From the NCBI GenBank assembly GCA_022578605.1, contig MU394144.1:62001-126000 (forward strand): a stretch of 64,000 nucleotides of DNA, written 5' to 3'. Below the pieces are notes generated by a model. The model saw only the letters and a program-made list of their open reading frames with translations, did no database searches and was not told the origin of the DNA. Position 1 is the stretch's first letter, and every line of letters starts with the position of its first letter. The translations under genes and the position numbers were made by a program. Below are positions 50,226 to 60,394 of this stretch, in pieces. The stretch comes from Camillea tinctor. Lineage: Eukaryota; Ascomycota; Sordariomycetes; Xylariales; Xylariaceae.

Positions 50226-50894
50226 ATGTCCGCCGCCGAAGAGCTCAAGAACCGCACCACCCCCACCTTCTCGGACGCCAACGTCACCGTGATCTTCGTC
50301 CTGGGCGGCCCGGGCGCAGGCAAGGGCACCCAGTGCGCGCGGCTCGTCGCCGACTACGGGTTCACGCACCTGTCGGCGGGGGACCTGCTGCGGGCGGAGC
50401 AGGACCGCGCGGGCAGCCAGTTCGGCGACCTGATCCGGGACTACATCAAGAACGGGCTGATCGTGCCGATGGAGGTGACGATCGCGCTGTTGGAAAACGC
50501 CATGCTCGCCGCCATGTCGCCCTCTTCCCCTTCCGAGGTGGACAAGTCGCAGCTCCGCGGCAAGTTCCTCATCGACGGGTTCCCGCGCAAGTTCGACCAG
50601 GCGCTCAAGTTCGAGGAGGCCGTGTGCGCCGCCCGGCTCGTGCTCTTCTACGACTGCCCCGAGGCCGAGATGGAGCGCCGCTTGCTCGAGCGCGGCAAGA
50701 CGAGCGGCCGCGCCGATGATAATGCTGAGAGCATCCGCAAGCGCTTCCGCACGTTCATCGAGACGAGCATGCCTGTCGTCGACCACTACGAGGCGCTGGG
50801 CAAGGTCGTGCGCGTCGATGCGAGGAAGACCCCCGATGAGGTGTATGAGGATACTAGGGCGCAGCTTAAGGAGCGCCTGGGCGAGGGGTTTTGA
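50226..50894 (+). CDS. URA6: UMP/CMP (uridylate) kinase, 222 aa
   Basis: Single GC-rich exon with ATG 50226 directly after an AACC context. P-loop VLGGPGAGKGTQCARL at residues ~25-40. The NMP-binding part has HLSAGDLLRAEQDR and IRDYIKNGLIVPMEVTIALL, followed by IDGFPRKFDQALKFEE. The LID segment RGKTSGRADDNAESIRKRF is short and of the UMP/CMP-kinase type, not the long adenylate-kinase type. The end, VDHYEALGKVVRVDARKTPD, also fits. The enzyme phosphorylates UMP and CMP to diphosphates with ATP in cytosol and nucleus, and is needed for pyrimidine nucleotide supply. Length equals the usual ~200-220. It is convergent with eIF3m downstream. Confidence 0.94.
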   Translation: MSAAEELKNRTTPTFSDANVTVIFVLGGPGAGKGTQCARLVADYGFTHLSAGDLLRAEQDRAGSQFGDLIRDYIKNGLIVPMEVTIALLENAMLAAMSPSSPSEVDKSQLRGKFLIDGFPRKFDQALKFEEAVCAARLVLFYDCPEAEMERRLLERGKTSGRADDNAESIRKRFRTFIETSMPVVDHYEALGKVVRVDARKTPDEVYEDTRAQLKERLGEGF

Positions 50895-52005
50895 GGTAGA
50901 TAAGATGGGGGGGGGGGGGGAGTTGGTGCTAAAGAAAAAGAGGGGAGGGCAAGGGAAAAGAAACCCTCGGATTTTTTGTGATAGATAGATAAATAGATAT
51001 ATGGGGGTTATATAGAAAAAAAGAGAGGGGATGTGGAAGAGGAAATCCTCAAGAAGGAACGTCAAAGAACAAAATCAAAACAAAACAAAATAAAATAAAA
51101 TCAAGACACCCCTAGAGAGAAAAAGAGATGGAGGAATCTAGTCGACTATCTAGTATATGCAGCCTTTTAAACAAGCTAGATACGACATACAGACAGACAA
51201 GAGAGCGTAGAGTCACCTCATTACAAATTGAGTTAGGCCATACCTACCTAACCTAGAAGGTTATCACTCTAGGTTTAGAGTATAACAGACGAGAAAATAC
51301 GAAGAGAATCAGAAGAGGTAGAAGAGAGATATGAATTATGAGCGGATCTACGCTTTCACTCATACCCTCTTCCCTTAAGGCCAGCGAACTCTTATGAAGA
51401 CCACGATCTATAGTCCAAACGATATACACATATATTTACAACTAAAAGGCCGTTCTATAGCATGATACCCATTATCATATCACATTTTGCATTTCACTTG
51501 GAACCCCGCTCTGCTTTTTATCTCTTTAGGCTTTTTTATTTTTTATGTTATCTAGCCTTAGTCTTTGCCTTTGCCTTTGCCTTTCTATGCTCCTCAATTG
51601 GATTCGGGGGGTTGAGGTGGAAAATCCGGCGGAAGCAAGAGGAGATTGAAGAGGAAAATCTTCATGAATGCAAGCGGCGGTGACTAGACCCTCTCCCTGC
51701 CCCCGGAAATTTAACAATCGAGAGAAAAACGTAAAGGCATCATCCATCTGCGGAAAAAAAAAAGGGCGGATCTTCTTTAATTACATACAACATGGGGAGT
51801 GTATCCCATCATCAAACCTCATTCGCCGCAAGGTCTATATCTCGGGAAGAAGTAAAAGAAAAAGGAGAAAAATGATAATCCCCATCGTGCCTCGTCGAAA
51901 TATAACCTTTTTTTTGCTCGCATCGCCAATGCCGTACGCCCCATGGACCTTCCCTAATGCAGACGACCCTGAAGCCGAAAACTCAAGGAGAAAAAAATGG
52001 TCTAT
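50895..52005. other. Convergent intergenic region, URA6 and eIF3m
   Basis: No gene is supported. It has a G run (50910-50921), A-rich AAAAC repeats near 51072-51100 and a CTTTG-type repeat (51565-51590). Poly(A) signals for both genes are expected here. Confidence 0.5.
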
Positions 52006-53641
52006 CTAGTCATCATCGTCGGTGCGTTCCTTGCGGGGCGCCCGGTCATTACGGTCTCCACGGTCACCACCTCGACGTCCTCCACTGCCCGAGCTCGGAC
52101 CAAGATTGACACTGGCCAGCTTCCGCTCGATCTCCTCCTGGTCGCGTTTCTTCTGGGCCTCGACGTTGGCCTGCTCACGGCGAAGGGCGGTGATGACATT
52201 GCGTAGCGTGGATCTCCAGCCATCGACACGGTCACCGAGCTCTCTCCACTGCTTCTCGCCAAAGACCCGGTAGGTTGTTCGGTGAACCAGGAAGACCTTC
52301 TTGAGCTGTGACAGTCTACCCTCGACCAGGCCCGCTCGCACGACATCGATGGTCCACATCTCGATTTCTTCGCTGGGGATCTGCAGCGCCTTGGAGATCT
52401 CGTCGTAGGGAATCTCGCGGGTCGTGGTTCTGGCCGCTAGACTGGTGAAGGTGAGGAGGCGCATCTTCTTTTGCAGTCGCTCACCGTCCAAGTGCTCCCT
52501 CTCGATGAAACCTTCGTGCTCCTCGTTGAAATCATTGTAGTCCTCTAGGTCTTTCTCGGCAAAGATCGACAATAGCTCGAAATAGACAGCGTTCAGGTCG
52601 GAAAGAGCCTGGATGGCAGGCAAGACAAGCAGGTCTTGGAAGTCGTAGTGAGTGGGGGAGAGCAGGGCAGTCTTGAGGGCGCGGAGGGAGATTCGCTGGG
52701 CCTCCTCCGATTTGGTCTGCTCCTCGTCGAAGGTTCGGAGAGCCTTGAGAACGAATTCGTAGGATATCCTATAGTCCAACTGGTAAGCACACGATTGAAA
52801 GGGGGGAGCTGATCTTCCATCCGCCCGATTTGACTTACTCTTCATCGCCCGATTCGGTGGCGGCCTCGGCAACGGTCTCGTACAGCTTGCGCTTGGCATC
52901 CTCGTCAACCTTCCACTGCTCCAACCAGGCGTCGAGGTTTGGCAGGTAGCGCTTGATGTTCTCGAACATGCCGTGGTGCTTGAGGAAGCGGAGGATGGTC
53001 ATGAAGACGTTGTAGCGCAGCTCGTTTTCGGGCTGCAGCATGTTGAAGATGTTGGTAAGGGCATTGAGGGCCAAACCGGGGCCGTTGACGGGCGAGGTGG
53101 TAATGGGCTTCATGAGGTTGTCGCAAACGCGGGGCAGGAGGACTTCGGCCTTCTCGGACTGCAGGACGAGATAGACGAGCAGGTTGTAGGCTGCAGTGAA
53201 CTCCTTCTCGGGGATGGAGTTGAGAGCGGTGGAGGCAACGATGATCTTCTTAAGAACCTCGTCGTTCTGTTCCTTCTCAAGCAGGGGCTTGACCTCTTCG
53301 CCAACACTGACAAAGTCAGCCATCTCTTGCGCCAGCTCCGCGAAGGAACCGTCGACGAAGACGAGCTGCGGCTGTGGTGCAGCCATTTTGCGTTGGCACT
53401 CGCTGAGAACAAGACCGGTGTTGCGATTGACGAGCTTGAGGGTGGGAACGGAGACGGGAGAATGGGAAGATTGGCCGAAATGATCCTCCGAATAGTCGTG
53501 CTCGAGAGAGGTAGTCGAGGTGGGAGAGACGGCTTGGCTGGGTGCAGTAACGCTCTCGTTCTCGAGGTTCTTCCTGAACACAGCTCGCGAATTTTGGAAT
53601 TCGCTGCTAGGAGCAGGTGGGGTAGTGGTTTTAGAGGGCAT
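52006..53641 (-). CDS. Translation initiation factor eIF3 subunit m (PCI domain)
   Basis: Two exons on the minus strand, 53641-52839 and 52768-52006, with a 70-bp intron (GTAAGT...TATAG). The conserved protein probably begins at the internal ATG 53386-53384 ([20 protein letters not shown]), giving 436 aa, the usual length. The open frame extends 85 codons further to an ATG at 53641 ([19 protein letters not shown]). Helical repeats ([40 protein letters not shown]) lead into the PCI domain at about 235-375 of the short form ([55 protein letters not shown]). The tail is Arg/Gly/Asp-rich. The subunit is part of the eIF3 octameric core on the 40S ribosome. The feature is annotated from the outer ATG; the inner start is my preferred one. 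Confidence 0.92.
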
Positions 53642-55909
53642 GGTCAAAAAAATCGGAAAAAAATCCGAATGTGGTCCGTGGGGTGTGGGTGGTTTATCCG
53701 ATATTTAGCCGAAGTTGTTGGTGTTTGCAAGTGCAAGTGGTGTTGAATATTTCGGAGTAAGATATTTTCCATATCCGAAATTTATTCCATTAAGCGTGCT
53801 TAAGTAGGGTTTTTCCCCTAGCCTAACATTTCCTTTGCTTTTAATTGGTGGGTACCATAATTATGTACATATACGTATATCCACCTGCCATCAGCTGACA
53901 GCTACCATAGCATGTTATGTCACTGCCCCAGGCAAACTTGTGCGGATTCTGAAACATGCTTTTAATGACAACCTTGGATCTCCATGTGTCTTAATAAGAC
54001 CACTATTTCTTTGTCTTTTGCATAAGAAAAGATTATCGAATTCACCAATCAGTTCGCAAATCTGTGCATTATTCTTGCTCTTTCACGTAATCTTTTATCA
54101 ATCATCAGAATTATTGGTTGGTTCGACAACAGCCTTCTAACCAACGTCCTTTAACAGTACATATAAAAGCATAATTCCATGTATATCTCGAAATGGGCAT
54201 AGAAAAAATGTAAAGTTGAAATCTTGAGAGACCCTCCCTCAATATCTCCTGAAGCCGATCACCCCCTGCGCTTGATAGGGTGAAACCACTATTCTGGGGC
54301 CATCCTGGGCTTAACTTTACCCAGGTTTGCATAAAACATCAGATGAAGTTGAAACTTTGCAAAGTTTATCCAAGATACATACATATATACACACGCACTA
54401 GGTAGTAAATCATCTTCAACTGCATTGCGCTAGAATTGATTGATCGACTCTTGAAGCACATGTCGCACATGAATGCATCATTCCACTTAGTGTACACTGC
54501 AGACCACGGTTCCTGGAGTCGATCATCAGCTAAATCTCGGCTCGGACTTGATCCCTGATATCCGCCAAAAGAGAGAAAGAGAGAGAGAGAGAACTAGAAT
54601 ACTACTACACGATGTACATATGCATGTACCATAGGTACCTACTCCATAACTTAACACAGGTACGGATCGCTTGAGCTGGTTGACAGTTGTGGGGAAAGAG
54701 AGGATTGGAAGGAGGGACGATGGATACATGTATAGATTATAGATAGATAGCAGGAACAGAGAGGATCCTGGAATTTAGGGTTACATGTAAGGCAGGAACA
54801 TCGCAAGGTAGTATTGAAGCGCTAAGTATAGAGAGGTAAGTACCTCCTTTTTTCTTAGCTTTCTTTCTCTATTTTCTTTTTATTAAAGGAGCTCTTGCCA
54901 TTCTGCCATAATATATGTATGCAATGTAGGGTGTAGAATATGGAAGGTACCTAAGGTTTGCTACTACTGCTGGCATTACACTAGGTTACATGCATGTACG
55001 GTAGATAGGTACATACATGGACGCATTATGTATTGAATTTAATAGATTCCAATCCCACCGTAACTCTTACTTTGCCTTGCATGTAACTTCCATGTAGGTA
55101 GTTAGATGGAAGCTGTGCCATCATCCGCGTGAATGTAATCCCCACGTTTTCTAACTCTTTTTTTATTTTTATTTTTATTTTTACTTCCAAGTACTATTTT
55201 CTTTTCCCTTCCCCCCCCTCCTTTTCTTTTTTCTTTGGTTCGTCCTCTTCTATCTGTCCTGGTTAGACACTCAATTGAAAATAAATGAATGCTGGACAGA
55301 CATTGGCTACCCGACCTAAAGGAACCTGAATCTATTGGGTGTAAACGCGACCGAACGACTTGACTTAACGCGCATCCCCAACTTACACGACCCAGTCGAT
55401 TTACACACAACGGCCGCCCCTGCGACCAACTTGCGCCGCTTTTTGAAGAAGCGTATTAGGCGGGGCGACACAACGATTTATTTAGAACAAAGACGTCCTT
55501 GTTCAACATCAACACAGGAAACGTTGGAAGGATCTCTCCAGATTCGCCCCATGTCTACAGCTTAAAGCGACTAGGAAAAAAAGACAATTGGGTTAAGTAG
55601 GGAGAGTTGTACGTCACGGGGATTATAACAGTCAGTCCCTCGCAGGTTTACCGGCATTACTATACTATATTACCTTCAACTACCTACCCCCATCGCAAAG
55701 GGTTTCCCAGGAATACTTTTTTCTTTTTCTTTTTTTCTTCACTCCATTTTCTTTCCTTTCTTCTTTTTCTTCCCCTCTATCCGCTATTTTTCTTCTGTTT
55801 AGTCTACCAAACATACGACCTATAACCATTTCCTCGCTTTACGTTAGCCTGAAGTATAGAGGGGGACCACACCGATTCCAACAATTGTTCCCAAGATCGC
55901 ATCGCAGCC
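53642..55909. promoter_or_regulatory. 2.3-kb divergent upstream region, eIF3m / coiled-coil protein
   Basis: No gene is supported. It includes an AG repeat (54570-54592), TTTTTA repeats (55158-55182), a C run near 55211 and a T/C-rich leader (55720-55800) before the ATG at 55910. Frames at 54111-54332 and 55102-55410 have no motif. Confidence 0.5.
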
Positions 55910-58699
55910 ATGTGGGACCGGTTCCGTCAAAAGGATGGAGGACCATCCTCGATGAATAGAAAGAAGCTTGAAGCATGGCAGAACTCTCGCTCATCCTCGA
56001 CAACGCCAGGAGGAGGAGTCAAAGGTGGAAGCGGCCAATATCAATATTCAATCCAAGGCGGTGCTCCTTCAAGACCTCAAAGACCTGCGCAAGACTCTGA
56101 TGGTCAAGCCGAACAGTAAGTCTGGATGTTGTGCTTCCTCATTGCAAACTCCCCATCTCCCAACCCACCTCGCTCTCCCTTGACCCTCGACCGTCAAGCT
56201 TGTTCTTTGATGCGGTGTGAGAAGTTACAATAATCGAGCTCGCGTCAGCATGGTTTGTTGCGCTGGATTGGTTAGACTTCCCGGCATCAGAATAACACCA
56301 AGGATTATTTTGTCCTGCTTGTCTTACTTAAGCTCGACATGATGTGTGATGGTGGGATGATTCAGCCACAATGAGCGACACAACGACGGTGTCCTGCAGT
56401 AGCGCGCATAACGGTCCCTTGGCTATATGGTTTTGTGAAGCTTGAAGGATTACTGCCTCTCACCTGTTCGTCATACTTGACGCCTTGCTGTCGCATTCGA
56501 GCTTGAAAGTGTTTTTTTTTTCAGTGACATAGTCTAGAATGGGATGCTAACCCCGCGATATTAACAGAGACCTGAGTTTCCTAGCCGCACCACCAGCGCA
56601 TGCGCCGCCAGCAGCACGTAACTCGTACCGCATCTCCGGCCAGGGCAGACCAGTATCTTCCGTTTACTCGCAACCATCGCCCGATGCTGCTACTTTTGCT
56701 GCACGGCAATTAAGGAATGAAGTTCTGTATAGTGACCCGAGCGAGATTTCTCCACCAAGTTCACCTGACATATCATCACCTAGAAATGGGTAAGTGTGGC
56801 CGTCTCCGTTTATAGTCACCCCGATAAAGGGAAATTGTGTTCGAGGGTCAAAGAAATAGAGTTCCCGGCCTTTATATCTATCTCCCTTTTGTTGGTTCTT
56901 TGACCCTTGCCCAGAGCAAATTCCCTTTTCGGTATCTTGCAAATGATCACAAGTATTGGTAGTCTCATGATCTATATTATACCTAGCGATGGGAAACCAT
57001 GAAGCTAACACAATGTTCATGTTTCAGACCGGATCCAGGAGATGTTTCTCCTATCGATGAAACCCAAGATACATCGCAATTGGCATCGGTGCGCCAAGCG
57101 CCGCCGAAGCAGGATTCTCGTAGTAACATACCCATGATGCGTCGCGAACGCCGGAGAACTTCAGATGCTGCTATGAAGGCCATACACGAAGCCAAGTCTC
57201 GTGAAACCCTTAAGCAACCACGACCCCACGGGAACGATGTTCGCTGGGATCCGAGAACCGGTGAACCTACTACAAGTGGTAAAGGTCGACCCTCACAGAT
57301 AAACCCCCATCAGTATGTTCAAGACCTAGGGAGTGCGCCTCCCCCTTCGTCCCCGCCGCAAGCCAAACCCCAGGGTTCTAGTATATTTGGCGAACGTGTG
57401 CGCCGGGTCCGACCACCTATTACGAACGTACAGCCCGAGCCTGCACCACGGCCGGGTTGGAAAGGGGCCAGTGGCCGGACCACACTAGTCCCTCCTGTAA
57501 ACGACACAAAGGACGTAGCACCTTTGAATATCCCCCGAAAGAGTAGTAAACGAGGTGGCCGAGTGCCCCCTGTCGGTTCTCTTGCGCCCGAAACAACTTC
57601 AAACCTAGCAGCGCGGGATTCAAGTACAGAGAATCGCAATGAAAGCACCGAACCTGTTAGCACGAGTACGAACAAAACAGACGTTAATCCGGCGCGCCAT
57701 CCAAAATTGCCCCAGACAGCCAATACAAGCTCAAGTCCTCTTGCGCGCTCATATCCTAGTCCGCCCCTGTCGGATGACAACTCAGCTCCACCCCCGCGTG
57801 CACCTATGTCAAAGGCCGCGCAACCACCACGTGCTCAACCCTCTCCTCAGCCATCATCACCTGTCCTCTCAACCGATAAGGCTATACGTAGAAAACCGGC
57901 TACCGGGGCGAGTCATCATCCTGAACGCTCGGTATCATCTTCTACTTATTCACACTACGACACTCAACCATCACAAGTTGCTCCTAGCGAATTTCCTGGA
58001 GAGTGGACCCAACCACCTTCTCGATTCAGCATTTCTACTATCAATACATCTGAACAGCCTACTCCTAGGCAAAGCGTTGATGAAGACGCACCTCCAGTTC
58101 CTACCCCACCGCAGAAATTTACGCCAGTAGCACCCAAGCCGGCCCCAGCGGTGTCCGTTCTTGATCGTAAGCGGCCCATGGTTCCGGGATACGAGCAGTC
58201 TCCTAAACAAACTCCGACCGAACCAGTAAAGATTAACTTAGACTCAACGTATTATATGACATCATCACCGGGAGCTAAGCCGCGGCCGTCGGGCTCGCGA
58301 GTTGTGCCTCGTGGCAACGAGTCGGTGCTATCGGTGGCAGCATCCGTGCTATCGACAGACAAGACACTACCGCCGGCCCCGCCGGAGGCGGCATCGCACG
58401 GACGTGTGGCACAGCTCAACGCTCGGCTAGAGGCACTCGGCAATCGACGCATCAACATCAACACGGCGATCAAGCAGATGACAGAGCTCATGCCAACGGA
58501 CAATATTCTGGCGAGCGATGAAGTTGTACGCAAACGAGAGGAAGAGAAACGCAAGGTCGAGGCGCTGCGCGTTGAACTTGCGGACGTAGAACGCGAGTCC
58601 TACGAGCTTGGCCTCAAGTTACATCGCGCATACAAGCGTATGGATCGCGATGCCGAATACGAACCCACTACCTTGTGGGTACGCAGGGTTACGGGGTGA
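55910..58699 (+). CDS. Large disordered/coiled-coil fungal protein of unknown function (about 700 aa), frame conflict in exon 1
   Basis: Exons: 55910-56115, 56568 (or 56570)-56789 and 57028-58699, with introns of 452 and 238 bp. The start is MWDRFRQKDGGPSSMNRKKL. The middle ~500 residues are Pro/Ser-rich and disordered, with a basic patch (NIPMMRRERRRTSDAAMKAI). The last ~100 residues are a conserved-looking coiled coil (NARLEALGNRRININTAIKQ; ELADVERESYELGLKLHRAY) ending EPTTLWVRRVTG. In exon 1 the ATG frame becomes Gly/Gln-rich, whereas the +1 frame carries a helix-like segment (NINIQSKAVLLQDLKDLRKT, then LMVKPN) with better codon bias. Both frames can enter exon 2 in the same phase because the acceptor is AGAG. 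A one-base indel or unseen splice in exon 1 is therefore likely. I recognise this as a conserved Ascomycota hypothetical only. Confidence 0.75.
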
Positions 58700-60394
58700 A
58701 CGAGGAATAGTAAAGGAGAGTAATTCGGTGATATGCAGAGAAAGGGAGCGGGATTTCTGTTCTTTGGCATATAGATCTGGATATTGATTTTCCGGAGATA
58801 TGCTCATTCTCGCGACTAGCTGAAAGCTCTAACTTAGCATAGTTGAACTGTCTGATGAGTTTCCAGGGGTTCTCTTTAGAGAAGGGGGGCATTGTTACGT
58901 GAGCAGATGCGAATGCTGTGGTCGAGAGTGGTCACAGTTGGAAGCCGTGTGCTAGGGAGCGGGCCTTATTTTCCCTCTTCGCTTCGTCTTGTTGCGTATT
59001 CTTGCTGTCTACCCTTATATTACATGTGTAAAAAATGTTACCAACAACCTTTGTGTTTGAAATACCCCCTTTTGTCTAAGAAAAAGAAAAGAAGAAATTG
59101 ATTAAGTAGTTTCATATTGCAACCTCTTGCATTCTTGTTGTGGTTTGTTTCCTGATTTTCGACTAATAGCCGTGAAAAATGAAGGTATAAAAGAGATGTA
59201 TAAGAAAAGTTTTAAGTACGTATTTATTCTATTCTCATATTGTGCTCTTGATTAGAAGAGGAGGGTTAGAAAAGAAGAAATAAAAAGTAAAAAAGGTGAC
59301 AAAAACATACAACACCGGGGATTCGCTGGTCGTCACCGACCCAACTACTAATCTGGCGGTATCTGGCTTAACTATGGGGGAGCGGACGGGACCCCGTGCA
59401 ATACAGATCCTATGGTCGTATGTACCAGAATAGAGTGATATTGCGGTTTATAAGGTCAGCTGGGGGGTGATGTGGAGGTAGTAGGTAAGCAGAAATGCAA
59501 GAAAATCAGAAACACGCAAGTGTACATTATTCGCTTCAAAGCCAGGGGGGTTTTTTTTTTTCAATCTATCTTAAGTCCATATTTTCTTGTAGAATACTAA
59601 TTCATTCGCGTGCGTATGTATGTATGTTATGTAACTGCTCCCCAGTGCTTTAACCATCTGCATCCCGCATCTCTTTCCGCCATGGATGAGGAAAGATAGA
59701 ATCCCCGGTCCACAATCCCCTGCAGTTAACCTGCTTGCCGGATGAAAAGCTATCTGGATTTTATGTACAATGCGGATTTTTTCTTTTCCCGTCCTCTGAT
59801 CCCGATACCTCTTTCTGTTCTTGCTTCCCTACTCTCTGTATTTCAGATTCTGGAGAAGGGTGTAAGATAAGAATCAGGAACGAAAGAACGAACGATCTAC
59901 TCCCCCTCGACTCCTCTCATAATAGACGATAGAAACATCCCACCCCCCAATCTGATTATGAATAAAACCTTCCACTGTTCTATCCGCAAGCAACGTGGCG
60001 GGTAATGAGAATGAATCGTCAATACCACCATTTACACCGCAGAAAATGTGCAAAAAGAAAAGGATGCTGGCAGAATTGAAAGGGAATCGTGAAACGCCAT
60101 ATCCTTCCCCCCCCCCTCTCCTCCGCGCGTCCTCTCCGTAAATGCATGTAAAAGCCGTAAGAATTAAAAAAGATTTTCTCTTCAAAAAAAAAAAAACCAT
60201 TGATAAAGAGGAAAGAAAAACGTTGAATGCATGGATTCTTCCATAGACGAGCCAGAGAGCATGTGTAGGGAGGAGGAGGAAGGGGTTAAGATTGAAACCT
60301 TTTTTGGGGGGAGGTTTGCGCATATTTCTCATCCTCCTTTCCTCTTTTTTTTTCTCAATAACGACAACACCCCCTCCTCGTTAATTCCTCGCAA
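58700..60394. other. Convergent intergenic region
   Basis: No gene is supported. It includes T-rich and A-rich runs (59549-59560, 60185-60196) and TATG repeats near 59610-59625. A long plus-strand frame from 60231 is antisense to the zinc-finger gene and is treated as a shadow. Confidence 0.5.
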
